From Microbacterium protaetiae (GTDB taxonomy: Bacteria; Actinomycetota; Actinomycetes; Actinomycetales; Microbacteriaceae): 64,000 bases of DNA. The translations under genes and the position numbers were made by a program. Shown here in pieces: positions 1 to 8,535 of this stretch (within the stretch, counting starts at the first letter, position 1; each line of letters starts with the position of its first letter). Where the stretch lies: contig NZ_CP035494.1 of NCBI RefSeq assembly GCF_004135285.1, positions 930,001 to 994,000 on the forward strand. Reading direction: 5' to 3'. The notes below the pieces were generated by a model. That model was not told the DNA's origin. It worked only from the letters and a program-made list of their open reading frames with translations, and did not search any database.

Positions 1-1
1 C

Positions 2-1162
2 ATCATGGCCGGGCACATCGCCCTCGCCCTGATCCCCGGCGTCGCCGGGGTCGGCGTCGGCCTGGTGCTGGTCGCGCTCGGCTCGGGCGGGTTGAAGGCC
101 AACGCGACATCGGTGGTGGGCACCCTGTACGGCACCGACGACGACCGCCGCGATGCCGGCTTCTCGCTGTTCTACCTGGGCATCAACCTCGGCGCCTTCT
201 TCGGCCCGATCCTGACCGGGCTGCTGCAGTCGACGATCGGATTCCACTTCGGATTCGGACTGGCCGCCGTGGGCATGGCGCTCGGGCTGCTGCAGTATTC
301 GTTCGGGCGCAAGCAGTTGCCCGAGGCGGCGCGGCACGTGCCCAACCCGCTGCCGCGCAACCGATACGTGTGGGTGGCCGTCATCGCGGTGGCCGCGATC
401 GTGGTCATCGCCGCGCTTGTGCTGGTGGGGGTGATCCGCGCCGACAACCTCTCGACGATCGTGATCGTGGGCACGGTGGTCGCTGCCATCGCCTATTTCG
501 CGGTGATCCTCTCCAGCCGCCGCATCGACGCCACCGAACGGTCGCGGGTGTGGGGGTTCCTGCCGCTGTTCATCACCAGCGTCGCGTTCTGGTCGCTGTA
601 CCAGCAGCAGTTCACGGTGCTCACGGTGTATTCCGACAAGCGCCTGGATCGCAACCTGTTCGGCTGGGAGATGCCGGTCTCGTGGGTGCAGTCGATCAAC
701 CCGGTGTTCATCATCGTTCTCTCCGGCGTCTTCGCGGCGATCTGGACGAAGCTCGGTCACCGGCAGCCGCCCACCGCGGTGAAGTTCGCGCTGGCGGCGA
801 TCATCATGGGCGGCGCGTTCCTGTTGTTCCTGCCATTCGCCGGTGGCGGGCCGAACTCGACGCCGCTGCTGGCCATCGTGGGCATCTTGTTCGTGTTCAC
901 CGTGGCCGAGTTGCTACTCTCACCGGTCGGACTGTCGGTGGCGACCAAGCTGGCCCCGGCATCGTTCCAGACGCAGATGGTGGCGCTGTTCTTCCTCTCC
1001 GTCGCGCTCGGCACCGCCATCTCGGGCTGGCTCGTGCAGTTCTACGATCCGAACAACGAGGTGCCGTACTTCGCGATCCTCGGCGGCATTGCCGTGCTCG
1101 TCGGCATCGGGCTGTGGCTGGGAGCCAAACCCGTTCTGAAGCTGATGAAGGGCGTGCGCTAG
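2..1162 (+). CDS. POT-family proton/peptide symporter, C-terminal part
   Basis: Proton-coupled di-/tripeptide uptake across the cytoplasmic membrane is the usual role of this family. The frame is open from the left edge, so the true start is outside the window and roughly the first 100 residues of a usual 480-500 residue carrier are missing. The POT signature F-Y-x-x-I-N-x-G is visible at about residues 56-63 of the fragment. It is followed by many strongly hydrophobic helices. The ATG at position 5 is internal to the protein and should not be taken as the start. I see no functional link to the aromatic genes downstream. Confidence 0.9.
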   Translation: MMAGHIALALIPGVAGVGVGLVLVALGSGGLKANATSVVGTLYGTDDDRRDAGFSLFYLGINLGAFFGPILTGLLQSTIGFHFGFGLAAVGMALGLLQYSFGRKQLPEAARHVPNPLPRNRYVWVAVIAVAAIVVIAALVLVGVIRADNLSTIVIVGTVVAAIAYFAVILSSRRIDATERSRVWGFLPLFITSVAFWSLYQQQFTVLTVYSDKRLDRNLFGWEMPVSWVQSINPVFIIVLSGVFAAIWTKLGHRQPPTAVKFALAAIIMGGAFLLFLPFAGGGPNSTPLLAIVGILFVFTVAELLLSPVGLSVATKLAPASFQTQMVALFFLSVALGTAISGWLVQFYDPNNEVPYFAILGGIAVLVGIGLWLGAKPVLKLMKGVR

Positions 1163-1234
1163 GACTCGTTGTCAAGGCCGCCGCCGACGAGCGCCGGGCG
1201 ACGTATCGTCGGCGCAGCGACGAAAGGAGACGCC

Positions 1235-1414
1235 ATGTCTACCGGAGCATTCCCTCCCCCGCTGCCGTTCGACGACAACGGCGACCCGCACGAAGAAGAA
1301 CCGGTCCGCGAAGACGCGGACGGTGACGAGGTGCTCGACGAGGACGCCAACGACGACCTCATCGACAGCGCGGAAGCCGACCGGCTCGCCTCTCAGACCG
1401 ACGACGACCAGTAG
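1235..1414 (+). CDS. small highly acidic hypothetical protein (59 aa)
   Basis: No family recognised. The ATG at 1235 is preceded by a good ribosome site (GAAAGGAGA, about 5 bases away), which decides the start over upstream in-frame codons. About half of the residues are Asp or Glu, with no hydrophobic segment, no cysteine and no repeat, so a soluble and probably disordered cytoplasmic protein is likely. Its stop touches the end of the convergent FAH gene at 1415. Similar short acidic proteins are common in Microbacteriaceae, but I cannot assign a role. Confidence 0.6.
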   Translation: MSTGAFPPPLPFDDNGDPHEEEPVREDADGDEVLDEDANDDLIDSAEADRLASQTDDDQ

Positions 1415-2386
1415 TCACCGACGCCGAGCCCTGGTGCGCGTGCGCGCCCTCGGCAGCTGCGGTGCCGCAACGTGCGCCCCCACGGCGCCGACGAGTTCGC
1501 CGACGCCCTCGACGACCATGCGCACGATGTCGCCGGTCTGCAGCGGCGGGGGAGTGAGCGAACCGTTGCGCCCCCACAGCTCGCCGAGGCATCCACCGTT
1601 GCCAACGGTGCCCGAGCCGAGCACGTCGCCGGGCACGACGCAGGAGTTGCGCGAGGCATAGGCGACCAGCTCGGGGAACGGCCATCCCATGTTCGACACC
1701 AGATCTTCGCCGACGAGTTCGTCGTTGACGTACACCTCGGCACGCACCGCGAGAAAGCCGTCGGCGTCGAGATACGGCGCCAGCTCGTCCGCCGTGACAA
1801 TCCACGGGCCCAGGCTCATGCCGAAGTCCTTACCCTTGGCCGGCCCGAGCCGCACCTTCATCTCGCGCCCCTGCAGGTCGCGCGCGGACCAGTCGTTCAT
1901 GATCGTGTAGCCGAAGATGACGGATGCCGCGTCACCGGCGGTCAGGTTCGCTTGTCCGACGCCCGGCGCAGCGCCGATCACCGCGGCCAGTTCGAGTTCG
2001 AAGTCGAGTCGTTCGGTCACCGGCGGTGACACGGGTTCGTCGGGGCCGAGAATCGTGTGCGGGTTCGTGAAGTAGAAGGTGGGCGCCTCATACCACTCCG
2101 GGGCGACGTCGCTCTTGCCTTCCACGCCGGCGCTGACACCCTCGACGTGCTCCTCGAACGCGACGAAGTCGCGGACCGCGGCGGGGACGAGAGGGGCGAG
2201 TAGGCGGATGTCCGCCAGCGGCGTGGCCGCGGCATCCCGCACCCGCTCGTACAGCTCACCGGTCGCCGACAGGCCCCGCGCGAGAACATCTGCGACGGTC
2301 AGACCGTCGGGGAACTCGACGACGCGGTCGTCGATCACGAAGCCGTCGTGAATCAGGTCCGTCACCGTCCAGCGAGCGATTCTCAT
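1415..2386 (-). CDS. fumarylacetoacetate hydrolase (FAH) family hydrolase
   Basis: FAH-family enzymes hydrolyse or decarboxylate beta-diketo or enol acids, here probably a product of ring cleavage. The 323-residue protein shows the family hallmarks: R-D-F-x-A-F-E near residues 72-78, a metal-binding E-x-E (E130, E132), an N-D-W-S-x-R-D stretch near 164-170 and the K-G-K-D-F-x-x-S-L-G-P loop near 184-194. It is last in the minus-strand operon running from 7416. Its ATG overlaps the stop of the MBL-fold gene (ATGA), so the two are translationally coupled. The exact substrate cannot be told from sequence. A second FAH member lies at 5406-6422, suggesting two successive hydrolytic or decarboxylation steps. 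Confidence 0.85.
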   Translation of the reverse strand: MRIARWTVTDLIHDGFVIDDRVVEFPDGLTVADVLARGLSATGELYERVRDAAATPLADIRLLAPLVPAAVRDFVAFEEHVEGVSAGVEGKSDVAPEWYEAPTFYFTNPHTILGPDEPVSPPVTERLDFELELAAVIGAAPGVGQANLTAGDAASVIFGYTIMNDWSARDLQGREMKVRLGPAKGKDFGMSLGPWIVTADELAPYLDADGFLAVRAEVYVNDELVGEDLVSNMGWPFPELVAYASRNSCVVPGDVLGSGTVGNGGCLGELWGRNGSLTPPPLQTGDIVRMVVEGVGELVGAVGAHVAAPQLPRARTRTRARRR

Positions 2387-3273
2387 GCGTGCACCTCCAG
2401 GGAGTGCGATCCGTTGTACTCGTACATGTCTTGCCAGGCGGCGTCCATGTCGGGCTCAGCACCGTCGAGCTCGGCGAAGGCACGATGAAGGTTGCCGGCG
2501 ATGCGTTCAGGCTCGAGCAGTCCGGCGAACGCGCCGAGGTCGAGCGCTCGCGCGGCTTCGAGTGGCGAGAGACCGCGCCGGTGCGCTTCGGCTGCGGCTT
2601 CGATCACGAAGCGCAGATAGTCCGCGACCGGCGCGAACAGCTCGACCCCGCCGATCGGCCCGTGCCCCGGGACGACGACCTCGGGCTCGAGGCGAGCCAT
2701 CTGCTCGAGTGCGCGCAGCCATCCGGCGGGCGATCCTGACAGGGCGAACGGCGTTCCCCCGCTGAAAACCAGATCGCCAGCGAAGAGTACCCGCTGCTCG
2801 GGAAGCCACACGTAGGAGTCGCCGCGGGTGTGCGCGGGGCCGCCCGGGTGTCGTACCTCGACGGGGTTCTCGGCCGGGGTGATCGTCACGGCGTCTTCGA
2901 ACACGACGGTGGGAATCCGCGGATGCACATCGCCCTGCTCGAACGGTTCGAAGATGTGTGGCGCGGGTGGCTCTGGCGCGCGCAACTCGTCGGCGGCGCC
3001 GCGGTGGGCGATCACCTCGACATCGGGCAGCAGCGATGCGCCCATGCAGTGGTCGGGATGCGCGTGGGTGAGCACGAGGCGGCGAGCGGGTTCATCCGTC
3101 ACGGCTGCGACCGCTTCGAGGAAGGCGCGCGTGCGCGCCTCGGTCGAGGTGACGTCGACGATCGTCGATCCGTCACGACCGGTGATCACGCCCATGTTGT
3201 TCACCATCCAGCCTCCGTCAGGCTGGATGTACGCCCACACGCCGTCGGCGATGCGGTGCATCAGCTCAGCCAT
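2383..3273 (-). CDS. MBL-fold metallo-hydrolase
   Basis: Probable Zn-dependent hydrolase (thioester or lactone type) of 296 residues. The motif H-x-H-x-D-H is at residues 70-75. Further metal ligands are likely at H148, D167 (in F-A-G-D) and H204 (P-G-H-G). I chose the ATG at 3273 because residues upstream in the longer open frame are out-of-frame translation of the preceding gene and look like shadow. The start overlaps the end of the amidohydrolase gene by 8 bases and the stop overlaps the next gene, as expected in a tight operon. The reaction within the meta-cleavage route is unknown. It could hydrolyse a ring-cleavage lactone or a CoA ester. Confidence 0.85.
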   Translation of the reverse strand: MAELMHRIADGVWAYIQPDGGWMVNNMGVITGRDGSTIVDVTSTEARTRAFLEAVAAVTDEPARRLVLTHAHPDHCMGASLLPDVEVIAHRGAADELRAPEPPAPHIFEPFEQGDVHPRIPTVVFEDAVTITPAENPVEVRHPGGPAHTRGDSYVWLPEQRVLFAGDLVFSGGTPFALSGSPAGWLRALEQMARLEPEVVVPGHGPIGGVELFAPVADYLRFVIEAAAEAHRRGLSPLEAARALDLGAFAGLLEPERIAGNLHRAFAELDGAEPDMDAAWQDMYEYNGSHSLEVHA

Positions 3274-4279
3274 GGACCGTGCCTTTCTCGTGCGCAAGCC
3301 TGGCGGCATTCTCGCCGAGGATGGCCGCCACTGCCTGATCGTCCAGGCCCGATCCGCGCACGAAGCCGGCCGGGTCGTCAGGCCCCATATCGAACGGGAA
3401 GTCGCTGCCGAGCACGACCTGCGATGGGCCGACGACCTCCACCAGGTTCCGCAGCACACCAGGATCGTGCACCACGGTGTCGAACCAGATGCGACGCAGG
3501 TAGCTCGACGGCTCGTGCGCGCAGACCCGGGCGTCGGGTCGCACCCGCCAGGCATGGTCAGACCGCCCGATCGAGGTGGGCAGGTAGCCGCCGCCGTGCG
3601 CGGCGATGATCTTCAGATCGGGATGCCGGTCCAGAACGCCCGCGAAGATCAGGTGCGAGAGCGCGACGGCATTCTCGACCGGCTGGCCCACCGTGTTGGC
3701 CAGGTAGAAGCGGTCGAGGCGCTCGTCAAGACTGCAGCCGAACGGGTGCAGGAACAGCATCGCGCCCAGCTCTTCGGCCCGCGTCCAGAACGGTTCTAGG
3801 CGCTGGTCGGACAGCTCGACGTCGCCGGCGAAGGACGAAATCTCGACGCCGGCCAGGCCCCGGCCGAGCACGGCGTCGTCGAGGCACTCCAGGACGCGAG
3901 AGGGATGCTGCAGCGGTACAAGCCCGAGCCCGGTCATCCGATCAGGCGCCTGGGCCACATGATCGGCGACAAGCCTGTTCGCCTCGCACGCCGTCCACAC
4001 CGCGAGCTGCTCGCCGGCCCAGGGATAGTAGTGGCTGGGTGAGGGGCTGACCCACTGCCGGTCCACGCCCTGCTCATCCATCGCAGCCAGCCGTGCGCCG
4101 ACGTCGGTGAGCTTCGGGACGCGCGCTCCCACCATCGGCCCCGACACGGCCTGACTGGCTGCGCCGTTGCGCTTGTGATCGAGGGCCGCGGCGGCGGCGA
4201 ATCCCTCGGGGGCGCGTCGGCGCACTTCGTCCTGCAGCCCCGGCAGAAGCACATGCGCGTGCACGTCGATGACGGTCAT
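3266..4279 (-). CDS. amidohydrolase-family decarboxylase-like protein (ACMSD/gamma-resorcylate decarboxylase type)
   Basis: Members of the amidohydrolase-2 (ACMSD-like) group are Zn TIM-barrel enzymes. They decarboxylate hydroxylated aromatic acids or ring-cleavage semialdehydes, or hydrate/hydrolyse them. The 337-residue protein has the N-terminal H-x-H metal pair (H7, H9), a histidine in the A-A-H-G-G-G-Y segment, and a G-S-D-F-P-F-D segment near the C-terminus holding the catalytic aspartate. It sits between the FAD monooxygenase (4-base overlap at 4276-4279) and the MBL hydrolase. Decarboxylation of the ring acid or of the cleavage product fits the context, but the substrate is not known. 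Confidence 0.85.
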   Translation of the reverse strand: MTVIDVHAHVLLPGLQDEVRRRAPEGFAAAAALDHKRNGAASQAVSGPMVGARVPKLTDVGARLAAMDEQGVDRQWVSPSPSHYYPWAGEQLAVWTACEANRLVADHVAQAPDRMTGLGLVPLQHPSRVLECLDDAVLGRGLAGVEISSFAGDVELSDQRLEPFWTRAEELGAMLFLHPFGCSLDERLDRFYLANTVGQPVENAVALSHLIFAGVLDRHPDLKIIAAHGGGYLPTSIGRSDHAWRVRPDARVCAHEPSSYLRRIWFDTVVHDPGVLRNLVEVVGPSQVVLGSDFPFDMGPDDPAGFVRGSGLDDQAVAAILGENAARLAHEKGTVHG

Positions 4280-5409
4280 GCCGGCTGCGCCATCTGCTGG
4301 GCGATGCCGAAGATCAGCCCGCCCATGTCGGCGTCACGCACCCCGTCGATCTGCCATTGGCCCAATTGCACAGAAGCGTCGACCACCGCCCGGGCACGCG
4401 GCAGGCGGCGCGCGTGGAACTCGTCCCAGAGCGTCTGGTCCACAGCATCCCGATCCCGCAGCAGCTCGGTGAGCACGAAGGCGTCCTCGAGTCCCTGCGC
4501 GGCTCCCTGCGCAATGGTGGGAGGGCAGGAATGCGCGGCGTCGCCGATGATGACAACCCGGCCGCGGTTCCACGGTGCCTCGACGAGATGCTGCGTGAAC
4601 CAGGTGTAGTTCACGCGCGCGCCGGCGGCCAAGTCGGCGCGGATGGCGTTCCACGGTCCCTGGTAGGCCTGCGACTCGCCGAGCATGACCTGCGTGGCCT
4701 CGGCATCGCTGACGCCGGACCGGTCCTGTGCCTTCTCGACCAGGAAGGCATACATGGTGTCGTCACCGGTGGGGGTGTACCCGGCGATGTAGACAGGGCC
4801 TCCGTAATACAACTCCGTCCGCTGCACCTCGGCCGGCCGCGACACGAAGGAGCGCCAGATGCCCATTCCGGTCTGCTGCGGCGTCGCGTCGATGCCGATG
4901 AGCGCGCGCACCGTCGAGTGCAGGCCATCGGCCCCGATCACGAGGTCGTAGCGGCCGATCGCCGCGTCGTCGACGGAGACCTCCACGTCGTCGCCGTGGT
5001 GTTGGATGCCGCTGGCCCGGGCGCCGAAGCGCACCGTGACACCGGCGCGCTCGGCGTGGGTGAGCATGATCCTCGCCAGGTCGGGGCGGTACATTCCCAT
5101 GCCTGCCGGGTAGTCCGGACCCCCGGTCTTCACATCGGGCAGCTCGGCGACCACTGGCGCGTCGGGACCGGGCGCGCGCAATGTGAGTCCTTCGAACGGG
5201 TAACCGGCGACGCGCACGTCTTCCCACACGCCGAGCGCATCCAGCACGCGCAGGGCGTTGCCCTGCAGGGTGATGCCCGATCCGAGCGCGCTCAGTTCGG
5301 GCTGGGCATCGAACACGTCGACGGCGACGCCGGCACGGGCCAGCCGGATAGCCGCGGCCAAGCCGGCGATTCCGGCACCGATGACGGCGGCTTTCGATAC
5401 GGCGGTCAT
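4276..5409 (-). CDS. FAD-dependent aromatic monooxygenase (salicylate/3-hydroxybenzoate 6-hydroxylase type)
   Basis: Single-component flavoprotein hydroxylase of 377 residues, the usual length of class A monooxygenases. The FAD dinucleotide motif G-A-G-I-A-G is at 11-16, the D-G motif (G-A-D-G-L-H-S) at 159-165 and the second FAD motif G-D-A-A-H at 289-293. NAD(P)H-dependent hydroxylation of a phenolic carboxylic acid, with or without loss of the carboxyl, is the expected reaction. Its product would be the diol cleaved by the VOC dioxygenase at 6400-7416. Both ends overlap neighbours by 4 bases. Sequence resembles salicylate, 3-hydroxybenzoate and 6-hydroxynicotinate hydroxylases about equally to my eye, so no substrate is claimed. 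Confidence 0.88.
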   Translation of the reverse strand: MTAVSKAAVIGAGIAGLAAAIRLARAGVAVDVFDAQPELSALGSGITLQGNALRVLDALGVWEDVRVAGYPFEGLTLRAPGPDAPVVAELPDVKTGGPDYPAGMGMYRPDLARIMLTHAERAGVTVRFGARASGIQHHGDDVEVSVDDAAIGRYDLVIGADGLHSTVRALIGIDATPQQTGMGIWRSFVSRPAEVQRTELYYGGPVYIAGYTPTGDDTMYAFLVEKAQDRSGVSDAEATQVMLGESQAYQGPWNAIRADLAAGARVNYTWFTQHLVEAPWNRGRVVIIGDAAHSCPPTIAQGAAQGLEDAFVLTELLRDRDAVDQTLWDEFHARRLPRARAVVDASVQLGQWQIDGVRDADMGGLIFGIAQQMAQPA

Positions 5410-6422
5410 GACGGAACCTCTCTGTTCTCGGTCGGGCTGGGGCGGGTCTCGGCGACGCAGCGGACGACCTGGGTACCCAGTCCCTGGATGCTGCCGGTCA
5501 TCACATCGCCGCCTCGCAGGAACCTCTTCCAGTGCTGGCCGTTGCCGGCGGGGCTACCGGTCAGCAGCAGGTCGCCGGGCAGCAGCGGCATGGTCTGCGA
5601 GGCGCCCGCGATGAGCGCCGGCAGGTCGAAGAGCAGATCGGCGGTCGAGGCATCCTGCATCACCCGCCCGTTCAGTTCAAGCCGAAGGCTCACATCCGAG
5701 CCGTCGACGAACGGCGCGGGCACGAGAAACGGGCCGGTCGGCAGAAACCCAGGAGCGTTCTTGGCCCGGTACCAGTCTGTGCCGATCTCCTTCATGTCTT
5801 TGCGGAAGACCAGATCGCGCGTGGTGATGTCATTGCAGATCGTGTACCCGGCGACATGGTCGAGCGCATCCTCGCGCGAGACGCGGAACGCTTCGCGGCC
5901 GATCACGACGGCTAGCTCAAGCTCCCAGTCGTGCACGTCGCTGTAAGACGGAAGCCTCAGAGGCACATCGTCGCCGACCACGCACGCGGGCAGGCCGATG
6001 AAGAAATACGGCTCGCCGTGTGCGGCGCGATCATCCATCATGCGGGCGGCATCCGCGCGGGCCTCGCCCGGGGTGCGATCGGTGTTCTGCGTGAGGCCGG
6101 CGGCGATCAGTTCGATGACGTGCTGCCGGTAGTTGGCGCCGGTCTGCAGCACTTGGCGCGGTACGACCGGAGATGTCAGCACGGCATCGGCCAGCGGCAT
6201 CCATTCACCATCGGCCTCGGCGAGTGCGGCGAGGCGGTCCCAGTCAGGCTCGGCCAGGAACGCATTCAGGCCGGCGGCGCCGAGCTCTTGCGCGGCCAGA
6301 TCGCGGAAGCGGTCACCCGTGACGAGGATGGAGCGCACGACTGCCCCGTCGCGCCGGCGGCCCAGCGCGAACGGGGCGTCGAATCGATCGGTGTGCACGT
6401 CAGCCGCGCCCCTGCTTCGCAT
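5406..6422 (-). CDS. FAH-family hydrolase (second copy in the operon)
   Basis: 338-residue FAH-superfamily protein with N-Y-R-x-H at about 98-101, the metal pair E167/E169 in W-E-L-E-L, and an N-D-x-x-x-R-D segment near 197-203. It belongs to the 2-keto-4-pentenoate hydratase/acylpyruvase branch, which acts on ring-cleavage products. The ATG at 6422 lies 23 bases inside the end of the dioxygenase gene and lacks a clear ribosome site. The GTG at 6398, one base after that gene's TGA, is a credible alternative that would remove eight residues. It differs clearly from the FAH protein at 1415-2386, so the two are not a recent duplication. Confidence 0.83.
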   Translation of the reverse strand: MRSRGAADVHTDRFDAPFALGRRRDGAVVRSILVTGDRFRDLAAQELGAAGLNAFLAEPDWDRLAALAEADGEWMPLADAVLTSPVVPRQVLQTGANYRQHVIELIAAGLTQNTDRTPGEARADAARMMDDRAAHGEPYFFIGLPACVVGDDVPLRLPSYSDVHDWELELAVVIGREAFRVSREDALDHVAGYTICNDITTRDLVFRKDMKEIGTDWYRAKNAPGFLPTGPFLVPAPFVDGSDVSLRLELNGRVMQDASTADLLFDLPALIAGASQTMPLLPGDLLLTGSPAGNGQHWKRFLRGGDVMTGSIQGLGTQVVRCVAETRPSPTENREVPS

Positions 6423-7416
6423 AGGGGTTCAGCAGCGCATCCATGATCTCGTCGGGCACGCCCTCCTCGGTGGCGCTGGGGCCGTCGGCGGGCGGGAACG
6501 ACTCGGTCATCGACATCGGCATCACCCCGTTGCGGTAGAAGTTGTTCGATCCCATCGACGGCTTCCACGTGTTCGGCTCCCAGTCCGGCACGTAGTTGCG
6601 GTATCCGCCGGTATTCAGCTCGATGCGCAGCAAAGACGGCTCACGATAGTAGAGGAAGTTCTGCTCGCCGATGCCATGGATCGACGGACCGTATTCGATC
6701 GCGGTGCCGTTCTCCATGAGCGTGTCGGCGGCGATGAGCAGCTCTTCGCGGGTGTCGACCCAGAAGGCGTAGTGGTTGATGCGACCGGCAGCGCTCGAGC
6801 CGTCGAGCACGACGCCGAGGTCATGCGACTTCTCGCTCGTCGTGAGCACGGAGAACACCGAGACGGGAGCCTCATCGAGGATCGTGCGCGCCATGATGCG
6901 GAAGCCGAGGACCTCGTTGTACCAGTCGGCGAACGCGTCGACATCGCTGCAGGCGACGGTGACGTGGTCGAGCTGGCGGGGGGCGCCGGCGACCTTGCTG
7001 CGCGTGGAGGGTCGGTCGGGGTAGATGGATGCCGCGGCTCCGGCGGATTCGTGCCGGGTGACATCCCAGTGCAGCGTCATGCTGTGGCCCCACGGGCCCG
7101 TGAACCGATACGCGCGGCCGATCTTGTGCACGTCGACCCACTCGCCGGCCACCCCCGCCGCCTCGATGCGCTTCACCGCCTCGTCGAGGGCCTGTGCGCT
7201 CGAGGTGCGCCAGGCCATGGTGGCCATCGACGGCTGGTCACCGGGCAGCACGACCACCGAGTAGGCGTAATAGTCGCCCCAACAGCGCAGGTAGACGGCA
7301 CCGTCGACACGGTCGACAACCGTCAGGCCGACCTGCTCTTCGTAGAAGCGGACGGATGCCTCGACGTCGGGACTGGTCACCGCGACGTACGAGAGGTGGG
7401 AGAGAAGCTTGATCAT
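6400..7416 (-). CDS. VOC-superfamily extradiol ring-cleavage dioxygenase
   Basis: Two-module type I extradiol dioxygenase of 338 residues. Iron ligands are expected at H151 (L-D-H-V), H215 (I-N-H-Y-A-F-W) and E266 (L-R-I-E-L-N), with a conserved Tyr at about 257. It cleaves a catechol-type ring next to the diol to a semialdehyde or keto acid, and is the first gene of the operon. The ATG at 7416 has a clear ribosome site (AAAGGA). The C-terminal 45 residues form a tail that mentions no known domain but is also seen in some catechol 2,3-dioxygenase-like proteins. Divergent from a LysR gene that probably controls it. Confidence 0.88.
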   Translation of the reverse strand: MIKLLSHLSYVAVTSPDVEASVRFYEEQVGLTVVDRVDGAVYLRCWGDYYAYSVVVLPGDQPSMATMAWRTSSAQALDEAVKRIEAAGVAGEWVDVHKIGRAYRFTGPWGHSMTLHWDVTRHESAGAAASIYPDRPSTRSKVAGAPRQLDHVTVACSDVDAFADWYNEVLGFRIMARTILDEAPVSVFSVLTTSEKSHDLGVVLDGSSAAGRINHYAFWVDTREELLIAADTLMENGTAIEYGPSIHGIGEQNFLYYREPSLLRIELNTGGYRNYVPDWEPNTWKPSMGSNNFYRNGVMPMSMTESFPPADGPSATEEGVPDEIMDALLNPYAKQGRG

Positions 7417-7526
7417 CTTCGAACGGTCCTTTCCGACAGGGCATGGTCTTCGCCCCGAATTCCAGTTTGAGCCGACTCACGTCATCAGGGAAGCTGACAT
7501 TAGCGATGCCCATTATCACTGACACT

Positions 7527-7532
7527 TATACT
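7527..7532 (+). promoter_or_regulatory. -10 box for a leaderless lysR transcript
   Basis: TATACT matches five of six positions of the TATAAT consensus. It ends seven bases before the ATG at 7539, so transcription would start at the A of the start codon. No ribosome site precedes this ATG, which agrees with leaderless translation, common in Actinobacteria. No convincing -35 element is seen. Confidence 0.45.
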
Positions 7533-7538
7533 CAGGTC

Positions 7539-8474
7539 ATGTCGGAGAAGCCTTCACTCGCACGTCTCGACCTCAATCTGCTCGTTCCGCTGGACGCGCT
7601 ACTGACCGAGCGCAGCGTGACGCGCGCGGCCGAGCGTCTGCGATTAAGCCAGCCCGCGCTCAGCGCCGCGCTGTCCCGGCTGCGCACGCATTTCCGCGAC
7701 CCCATCCTCGCCCGCCGTGGCAACACCTATGAGCTCACGCCTCTCGCGCAGCGCCTGGCCGAGTACACGCCAACGGCGCTCGAGACGGCTCGGCGGGTGT
7801 TCGAAAGCCAGTCCGAGTGGCGGCCCGACACGTCTACGCGCGAGTTCACTCTGTACGGCTCGGACTACGCGTTCTCCACGGTCGGGGTGGTCGTCTCGCG
7901 GCTGGCGGCCGAGCGGGCACCCGGCGTGCGGTTCCGCTTCATGCTTCATACGCCGCCGATCGTCGAGGATGCCGCGAACCGACTGCGCGCCGTCGACGGC
8001 CTGCTGATCCCCCACGGCTTCCTCCGCGACCTGCTGTTCGACGACCTGTGGAGCGACAGTTGGGTGATCGTCGCCTCTGCCTCGAACGGGCGCGCCCACG
8101 CTGGGCTGACGATGGACGACCTCGCCGCCGCGCACTGGGTGTTCACGTACCAGTCACTGACGTCCTTCACCTCGGCGACGCGGCAGCTGCAACAACTCGG
8201 CCTGGAGCCCACGGTGGACGCGGTCGTCGAGAGCTTCCTCGCGCTGCCACGGTACCTGGTCGGCACCGACCGGCTGGGGCTCGTGCAGGCGGCGCTGGCA
8301 CCACTGGCCACGGCATCCGGCGACATCATCGCCGTCGAGCCGCCGTTCGATGTCACTCCCCTGCTGAACGCGCTGTGGTGGCATCCGTCACACCGCAACG
8401 ACCCCGAGCACGCCTGGATGCGCGAGCTGTTCATCGAGGCCGGACGAACGCTCGCGTCCACATCTCCGCGATAA
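7539..8474 (+). CDS. LysR-family transcriptional regulator
   Basis: 311-residue regulator with an N-terminal winged helix-turn-helix (about residues 8-65: S-V-T-R-A-A-E-R-L-R-L-S-Q-P-A-L-S-A-A-L-S) and a C-terminal effector-binding domain. It resembles the NodD/NahR-like branch (D-L-N-L-L-V-P-L-D-A-L-L near the start). It is divergent from the ring-cleavage operon and most likely activates it in response to a pathway acid. I chose ATG 7539 because a -10 box sits exactly seven bases before it. An upstream ATG at 7506 is possible but would add 11 residues not typical of the family. Confidence 0.88.
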   Translation: MSEKPSLARLDLNLLVPLDALLTERSVTRAAERLRLSQPALSAALSRLRTHFRDPILARRGNTYELTPLAQRLAEYTPTALETARRVFESQSEWRPDTSTREFTLYGSDYAFSTVGVVVSRLAAERAPGVRFRFMLHTPPIVEDAANRLRAVDGLLIPHGFLRDLLFDDLWSDSWVIVASASNGRAHAGLTMDDLAAAHWVFTYQSLTSFTSATRQLQQLGLEPTVDAVVESFLALPRYLVGTDRLGLVQAALAPLATASGDIIAVEPPFDVTPLLNALWWHPSHRNDPEHAWMRELFIEAGRTLASTSPR

Positions 8475-8535
8475 CGGCTGCCTCACGTGTGCGACGGCGG
8501 CACGCCGACGGTGTCGGGCATCCACGGCGCGCACC

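Noticed and set aside
4357..5946. 529-codon plus-strand frame opposite the FAD monooxygenase and FAH genes
   Set aside because: Shadow frame in GC-rich DNA; the minus-strand proteins show all cofactor motifs.
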